DNA of 24,287 nucleotides. Source: Zygnema cylindricum (lineage: Eukaryota; Streptophyta; Zygnematophyceae; Zygnematales; Zygnemataceae). The DNA lies in NCBI GenBank assembly GCA_037447655.1, contig JBBHKE010001898.1, positions 1-24,287 of the forward strand. The letters run 5' to 3'. Both the position numbers and the translations under genes were made by a program. The notes beneath the pieces are model-generated. The model ran no database searches. It saw nothing but the letters and a program-made list of their open reading frames with translations, and was not told the origin of the DNA. The number at the start of each line of letters is the position of its first letter. Positions within the stretch are counted from its first letter, which is position 1. This document shows, piece by piece, positions 18,584 through 24,287 of the stretch.

Positions 18584-19914
18584 ACAGTGGAATTTTCATG
18601 AGAATAGACGAACGAATTACATATTATTGTCATATTCGCACGTTATATTGATATCATGCGATACGCACACGTATGCATGAAATGCTCGCAATCTAAACCA
18701 TAAGGTACAAATTATACGGTTGTACTGTAACAAACGTCGTGTAAACTTTGTCGTATTGCGAACAGGTGTTGGTGGTAGATTGGTAGCACACCATGACACA
18801 ACTGTGATGGTTTGTCGCCAATTTTCGTCGCCTTCAAACCGCATCGCAGCGGATCGCACACGCAAATAAAAGTACAGTTGGCCAGTCGCAAACTGTCGCA
18901 CGGCTAGCCATTAGCCACGTAGTCAAATTTTCGTCAGTACCCGAGTGTTTTGGAGACATGCGTGGAATTGCGGCCGCCGTAAAACAGAATATATTTTGGT
19001 CTGTATTTTCCCACGAAGCTGGATTCCCAGCCGCAGGGGTTCAGTGTCCCGTTGATCCGAACGGATACCTCCGTACAGTATGGCTTCATTCTCCAATAAC
19101 GACGAGGCGTACCGACTAATAGAGCGTGACACGGCAGCAAAAGGCCAAAAGAGGAATGTTCCAAAGGCTGCCACGCAGCGAGGAAGGTCCCACAAAAAGT
19201 GACTTCTGATCGGCATGTCAGAACTATCCAAACGAACACGAATTACGAATATGCGAAATACAGGGTCCACGCTGCAGACGACAGAACAAGAAATTAGTAC
19301 GTGCAGTGAGCGCAGTAGAGCGTTCCGTAATTCCAAAGTGCACCTTCCGCCACCTTGTACCTACCCGTAATGTCCACCCTAGGCCCGTTTGCATCCAGAT
19401 ACGATGCACGGAAAGCGATGTACATCGGCCAGACGATGCGATGCATTTTTATGTGCACGATGGTATGTACGGCTCGTTTTACCTCCGTACTGGTAAAATT
19501 TACTACAGAGTGAATCGCTATTACCGTATAAAAAATCTTTAATAGTAAAGAAAAAATTTGTGTTGTCAATTCTATTTTGGGTGAAAATACCAGAAGCCAA
19601 CAAAGCATTAACGCTAATTAACACACAATTGCACTAAAGTACAGTACTGTAGGGAACAGAATTATGATTGGCCCTGGTTTTCACAATTTTTCTCAATCTG
19701 TCCGTTGTTTCTGACACGTCGTGCGTCGAAACTCGAAAGCATACATCTTATAACGGCGACGGATGTAAGATTTTCAATTCAACCCGGTATATGATTCTGA
19801 TGCACGCGTCAGGATTTCAATCGAGGACAATTAAACGCTTGGATCCGATTTCATTTTGAAGTCATTCGTCATCGAACCAATTTCACAAAAGATACGGTTC
19901 CTTGTCAATTGGTC
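18584..19914. other. CpG-rich block, unassigned
   Basis: Many CG and CGTAC motifs. Overlapping open frames on the minus strand (up to 137 codons at 18923-19336) reflect the higher GC. None shows a motif I recognise, and several compete for the same DNA. It could be part of a larger, relatively young transposon. Confidence 0.4.
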
Positions 19915-19924
19915 TAAAAAACTA

Positions 19925-20463
19925 CACCGCGCATCGTTATTAGTGTCAAAGTCACTAATTTGGGTTCTTAAAATTTTGATTTTTTTCCTCGAATAGGATG
20001 CATGATTCTAATTTTTCCTTGACGTTAATTGAGGTACCGTACAAAATAGCGTAAAGAACTAAAGTTCAATAAGATCTAAATAGCATGGTGTACGGTCGAT
20101 ATCAGACCGTATATAAATGTACCTTTTCAAGTGAAAATTTTACAAAAAATGAATTAAATCGGACGCGTTCGCATAGGAACGTGCGCTAAAAAAACGGGAT
20201 TGGTCTGACACGTAAATTAGTCTGACACGTACGGATATTTAAATTTCACTACGGTGTACGATTTTTTGTATTTTGTACGGATACATATAATAATGTATAT
20301 AATCGTACAGAAAATTTTCCAATTTTGCTGTTCCAAATTAGCGTTAACACTGAAATTAGGATAAACCTTCTTTTTTTAAATTTTCAAATTCTTAATTAGC
20401 GTCAATGACGGTATATATACTTACGCACTATTTAAACTTTGACACTAATAACGATGCGCGGTG
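19925..20463. mobile_element. 539-bp TA-target (Tc1/mariner-like) MITE nested in the hAT element
   Basis: Perfect 27-bp terminal inverted repeats begin CACCGCGCATCGTTATTAGT, flanked by TA at 19923-19924 and 20464-20465. There is no transposase frame. The termini match the pattern of the element at 4756-4953 (CACTGCCCATCGTTGTTAGT), so the two belong to one family or closely related families. Confidence 0.9.
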
Positions 20464-20636
20464 TAGTGTTGGGGTATCGAGGACCTTTTGCCGATATTCG
20501 ATATATATCGATTTTCAGGTACCCGATAATCGATGTATCGCTTCGATATATCGAAAACCAAATCATCGCGATATTTCGCCGATATATCGTATCGACAATA
20601 TATCAAAAATGAAAATTAAAAAAAAAAAAAAATTAA

Positions 20637-20692
20637 CCCCCCCCCCCCCCCCCCAACTGAGCGGCGCTCAGTGTGTGGGGGGGGGGGGGGGG
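20637..20692. repeat. C18 and G16 homopolymers flanking a small palindrome
   Basis: C18 (20637-20654), then AACTGAGCGGCGCTCAGTGTGT, then G16 (20677-20692). CTGAGC-GGC-GCTCAG is a perfect stem, and the C and G runs could extend it. It is preceded by a poly(A)-rich run. It lies inside the hAT-type element and creates spurious Pro- and Gly-rich frames. Confidence 0.93.
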
Positions 20693-20911
20693 CAAATTAT
20701 CCGTACGATTTTCGTACGATTATCCGTACAATTTTCGTACGGTTTTCCGTACTCTTATTGTACGGACACACAAATTTTGCGATATATATCGCGATAATTT
20801 ATGTTGGTCCCGGTACGATATATCGAGGAATCTGCTCGATCGATATTCGATATATCGAATATCGAAATTATCGCGATATGAAACTACCCGATACCCAACA
20901 CTATAAAAAAC

Positions 20912-21275
20912 ATTACATGGGACTCGGGGATTAGGCATTTCAATTCTGAATCTGATCATGTGCTTCGCAACCTTTGTTTCCAAAACATTTAAAATAAATT
21001 ACGTACTATACGCCCGCTGTGCCGCTTTGCGCACTATTAAACTCCCCTCTTCTCAACACGTTGAAAAGCCCTTTAGTTGATGTAACATATTAACCCCCGT
21101 TGATATTGTTTCCCCTTTTATAACTATGGTTGTATGCGATTTGATTCATGACCACTTTGCGTGAAATCCATGCCAATTGGAAGATCCACCATATGCTACG
21201 TGCCGTAGACTAGGGATGAGACATGCCGCTAGAGCATCAAAATTCAAAAGGTAAATCAAATCTCAATCAACAATG
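20912..21275. other. Unassigned sequence upstream of the Copia fragment
   Basis: No intact coding frame. It may include degraded retrotransposon sequence leading into the fragment at 21276, but I cannot identify domains or a long terminal repeat. Confidence 0.4.
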
Positions 21276-21524
21276 GAGGAGGAGTACTCGGTTGCAAGCT
21301 CAACCATTAAAGAGCTACTTTGGGTGAAATCCCTTCTTTAAGAGCTCGGATTCATGTAAAGTGGTGCTCAAACAATGTGGTGCGATAATCAAGTAGCAAT
21401 TGCCATTCCATCTAATCCCAACCATTATTTCGAAAACAAGCATATGGACATCATGGTGCATTTTGAGAGGGAGAAAGGTTTTGCAAAAATAATCGATTTA
21501 AGCTATTTGCTAGATGGTGGCTAA
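21276..21524 (+). pseudogene. Ty1/copia RNase H fragment (dead)
   Basis: One frame resembles the C-terminal RNase H of plant Copia polyproteins: an acidic-Tyr start, KELLWVKSLL, MWCDNQVAIA, a NP-H-KH-D stretch and HFEREK. It has at least two internal TAA codons before the terminal TAA at 21522-21524, and no other retroelement domains or LTRs were recognised. It is a relic of plant-type retrotransposition. Confidence 0.8.
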
Positions 21525-22590
21525 TATGTTGAGTATGTTGTTTTTTGAAAGCATTAGTCTCCGAGTAAAGAAAGTTGTGAGGGAGAGAATGACGAAAGCC
21601 GTGCCTGCCCCGAAGCTAAAGGTTTGTAGAGAGGCATATGGATTGAGTGGCTAAAAGAATCTAAAAGCTCTAGGAGAATGTTGATTTGAAAGCTTAGTCC
21701 TCTTAGAAGAGGAGCTGTGAGAGGACAGCAGTTTAGGACTTTTTTCAGGGAAGACTTTTGAGTCCAAACACTCAATATGCACAATTACTGCTCTTTGACG
21801 AATCAAGCTTTGACACCTGGTCCTATAGTACTATACCTGTGTATGCTAAAAAGTCCTATAGTACCTCCAATACGGCCCAACCCTACTCGAATATACACAC
21901 TAATAAGGGAATGCAAAACCGTGGACTTTTGTTCCTTCGGGCGATGCATTCAGCGACAAAGTGTTTCGTATGCGACAATTCAGTCGCGTCGGCTTGGCCC
22001 AACAGGAAGTCAACGACAGCCTCTGATCGTCCGATCTCGAACATCGGGCGGACCGTTCCTGTTTTGCCTCACGGCCCTGTTGGCGTCCGATGAATATTGT
22101 GTTCCCGTCCGATCGTGCCATTTTTCAACGTGTGAGTTACCCTACCTTGTGATTGGTCTGTACAGTAATTTTCTATTTAATTACACTAGTAACTGACGCG
22201 TGTAGTGGCCGTACTTCTAGCAGTGAGAAGTACAAGTGTTGCTGCCATTCTAAGGGTACATCCCCATGTATTAAAGTATCTACTTTTCTCTGTCTTTTTG
22301 CCCTTAAATTCAGGGAAATTTGACAAAGACTTTAGCCGTACGAGAAAATCATTTTTACAAAAGAACGTCAATTCATACGTTGGATGTACGGCATGTTTGT
22401 CGTCATGTGAAAGTATTTTGGCGTTTTCCCCTAAATCTACGAATGTAAAACACTACATGTACATTACACGAATACATATACACACACATTACATGCATAC
22501 ATATTTCTTGAATGGGTGAGTGTAAAATCTAGGAATGACAAACTCACCAACCCTAAGACATTGTCCAGAGGAAAAACAAGAAATCAAAGC
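21525..22590. other. Unassigned, CpG-rich centre
   Basis: Competing frames on both strands up to 139 codons (21777-22196 plus) with no family motifs. AGTCCTATAGTAC-like direct repeats occur near 21820 and 21851. GGCCCAAC occurs at about 21875 and 22006. It could be a promoter or first-exon region of a rightward gene or transposon sequence; I cannot decide. Confidence 0.35.
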
Positions 22591-22591
22591 A

Positions 22592-22870
22592 TTAATGGAT
22601 ATTAATTTATATCAATCCAATGTTAATGAATGATTATTGGAATATTATGGATATCAATCAAATATTAAGGAAATACAATGGATATCAATCCAATATTAAT
22701 GAATGTAAGGTATGGATATCAATCCAATATTTAATAAATATTAATTTATATTAAACCAATGTTAGCGAATAATGATATATATCAATCCAATATTGATGAA
22801 TGTTGATGTATGTCGATTCAATGTTAATAAATATTATTGTCTATCAGTCCACTGCTAATGAACTTTAATT
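22592..22870. repeat. AT-rich ~30-35-nt minisatellite
   Basis: Eight or nine diverged copies of a unit close to TGGATATCAATCCAATATTA followed by ATGAAT(A/G)TTAA. Copies carry point changes and small indels. Confidence 0.88.
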
Positions 22871-22871
22871 C

Positions 22872-22941
22872 AATCTTCCTCTCTCTCTCTCTCCCGCTCC
22901 CTCCTTCCCTTCCTCTCTCCCTCCCTCCCTCCCTCCCTCCC
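22872..22941. repeat. CT/CCCT simple-sequence tract
   Basis: Pure pyrimidine stretch of CTCTCT, then CCCTTCC, then CCCT repeats directly after the AT minisatellite. Confidence 0.93.
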
Positions 22942-24100
22942 ATTCACGTAACTTAACATGTATCAATTCATGATCCGTGTTTCACTAAATAACGAAACCT
23001 AAATGTTCCATAACTAATACCCAATACTAAAAATATTAGTAAAATATATATTATTTAGTAATAGAACTATTACACTTCTATGTTTCTGTTCTTTTAAATC
23101 AAATAAAAAATGGAATATATCAAATTGGTTCCTGATTTCAAAAAAAATAGATATAACCTTAAGAAAGGTTTGTATTTTTTTTTTTTGGGAAGTTTTTTGT
23201 CAATAACATTTTTGATTTTCGTATTGTTCTTTAACTGGCCTTGGAAAATCCTAACCAGAATTACCACTCCATTTCGAGATACTATTTCATATTATTATTA
23301 TTTACTTTTTCTGCACCCGTTATTCCCTTTTTGAATTGTTTCTTAGCTTCGAAATGAAAACCAAAGAAAGAAATCTTTATCATGATTGCAGGCTTTACAG
23401 AATTCTGTAAATTTTTTATATTTTTGGAAGCAATAAACTTATTCATTCTTGTATATTCTTAGCTTACTTAATTTCTTTTTTTGTCCGGGAATATTTAAGT
23501 TCAATATTAATCTCTTTGGCTTCAGGATCGACAATATAAGGAGCGATATAACCCTCGGCCGAATGCAATATCTAAAAAAATCGAAAATAGTTTTGAAAGA
23601 GAGTTTAATTAACTTTAAAAAAAAAACTTTTTCTGTTACAACATAGTTTTTTCTCCTTTTGCAGCTTTTTCTTCCCTTCATTTTTTTAATCATTCTAAAC
23701 AATGTAGCGCCGGTCAGATTGTCATCCTTGTTAGCGCCAGTTTTCAAACCAGTACTTTTGAAGAAGCCAAGACCGAATTTTCGGGTGTGTTTATCATCAT
23801 TTTCGGGCGTGTATATCAAAAGGAAGTTTGGTATAATTCCCGATTTTCGAGACTAAGCTTACCAGGAAAAGTTAATTGGTAAAAATGCTCGTGGTTCTGG
23901 TTATGATGTTAATATATATACAGATTTGTTATGGCTCATAAATTCCCGGGAGTAATTGCTGAAACAAAATTATTGGGTATTACCGTACTGTCCGCCAAAG
24001 TGAATTTATAAAATCATTTAATTTGATCCGGTTTTTTGTTTTTAGTTTTCTTATATTTTTTTCAAAAGGGAGCCACTACAATTTGGCCCTTAGAGGAAAC
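22942..24100. other. AT-rich unassigned region
   Basis: Acceptor-like TTTGGCTTCAG at about 23515-23525 is followed by an open stretch reading DRQYKERYNPRPN, and CTCCTTTTGCAG near 23660 is followed by another open stretch ending at TAA 23856. These could be exons of a rightward gene or chance. No family is recognised and the donors are weak, so I do not call a gene. Confidence 0.3.
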
Positions 24101-24116
24101 AAAACAATGTCATGCC

Positions 24117-24287
24117 GCATCGCGTCGGTTGCATGCGCGCACGATATCATGCCCGCACGCGCGATATTTGGCGTGCGCGCACGATATAATGCACGCACGC
24201 GCGGTATTCTGCACGCACGCGCAGTATTTCTCACGCACGCGCAGTATTTCTCACGCACGCGCGGTATTTTGCACGCACGCGCGGTAT
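24117..24287. repeat. CpG-rich ~20-nt minisatellite running off the right edge
   Basis: Eight or more tandem units close to GCACGCACGCGCGGTATTTT, with early units partly inverted in character (GCGTGCGCGCACGATAT). It consists of alternating purine-pyrimidine runs and is strongly CpG-dense in otherwise AT-rich surroundings. The array is incomplete at 24287. Confidence 0.93.

Larger units (their letters stand above)
19915..20911. mobile_element. hAT-type non-autonomous element with 8-bp target duplication, interrupted
   Basis: TAAAAAAC at 19915-19922 and 20904-20911 is an 8-bp direct duplication. The right end reads inward TAGTGTTGGGTATCG. The left end TAGTGTTGGGGTATCG is found at 20464 because another element inserted after its first TA (19923-19924). 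The 8-bp duplication and TAGTG terminus fit hAT superfamily rules. With the insertion removed the element is about 440 bp, rich in CGATATATCG-like subterminal motifs, and non-coding. Confidence 0.88.

Noticed and set aside
18617-19624. Cluster of minus-strand open frames up to 137 codons, considered as a transposase
   Set aside because: Frames compete, none carries a transposase or zinc-finger motif that I can recognise.
20405-20983. Overlapping Pro-, Gly- and Tyr/Arg-rich frames
   Set aside because: Generated by homopolymers and CGATATATCG repeats of the transposon.
23439-23856. Possible exons of a further gene (both strands open)
   Set aside because: Acceptor-like sites exist but no protein family, donor pair or codon pattern supports a gene; kept only as an unassigned region.

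Overview
The window is nuclear DNA of an intron-rich, AT-rich photosynthetic eukaryote, most likely of the green lineage (a streptophyte alga or non-seed plant; inference). The basis is two plastid-type genes interrupted by many GT-AG introns, together with Copia, hAT-like and TA-target transposon remnants. There are no bacterial features and I recognised no RNA genes.

Layout. (1) 162-6396, plus strand: the 3' nine coding exons of a SEX4-type phosphoglucan (starch) phosphatase, with a dual-specificity phosphatase domain followed by a CBM48-type glycan-binding domain. Its 5' exons lie off the left edge. (2) 6397-8110: the convergent intergenic spacer, with short tandem repeats. (3) 8111-17341, minus strand: a complete 13-exon gene (739 codons plus stop by my splicing) for a ferroportin/SLC40 transporter of the plant FPN3/MAR1 (IREG3) type. 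It contains two alternative copies of exon 4, 125 nt each. (4) 17342-24287: the ferroportin upstream region, then a transposon- and satellite-rich tract. This holds an inverted-repeat pair, a CpG-rich block, a hAT-type element with a TA-target element inserted in its terminus, a dead Copia RNase H fragment, an AT minisatellite, a CT tract, and a CpG-rich minisatellite that runs off the right edge.

The two genes are convergent and act in separate plastid processes (starch turnover; metal transport). I see no sign of shared regulation beyond adjacency.

The most striking signal is structural. In both genes, exon-intron junctions repeatedly sit at the edge of tandem duplications that copy the splice site, with a few to about 50 exonic bases, into the neighbouring intron. 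Copies range from fresh to decayed. One such event in the ferroportin gene has produced a full-length, in-frame, phase-matched second exon for the first membrane helix. The two copies look like a mutually exclusive exon pair, since including both would shift the frame.
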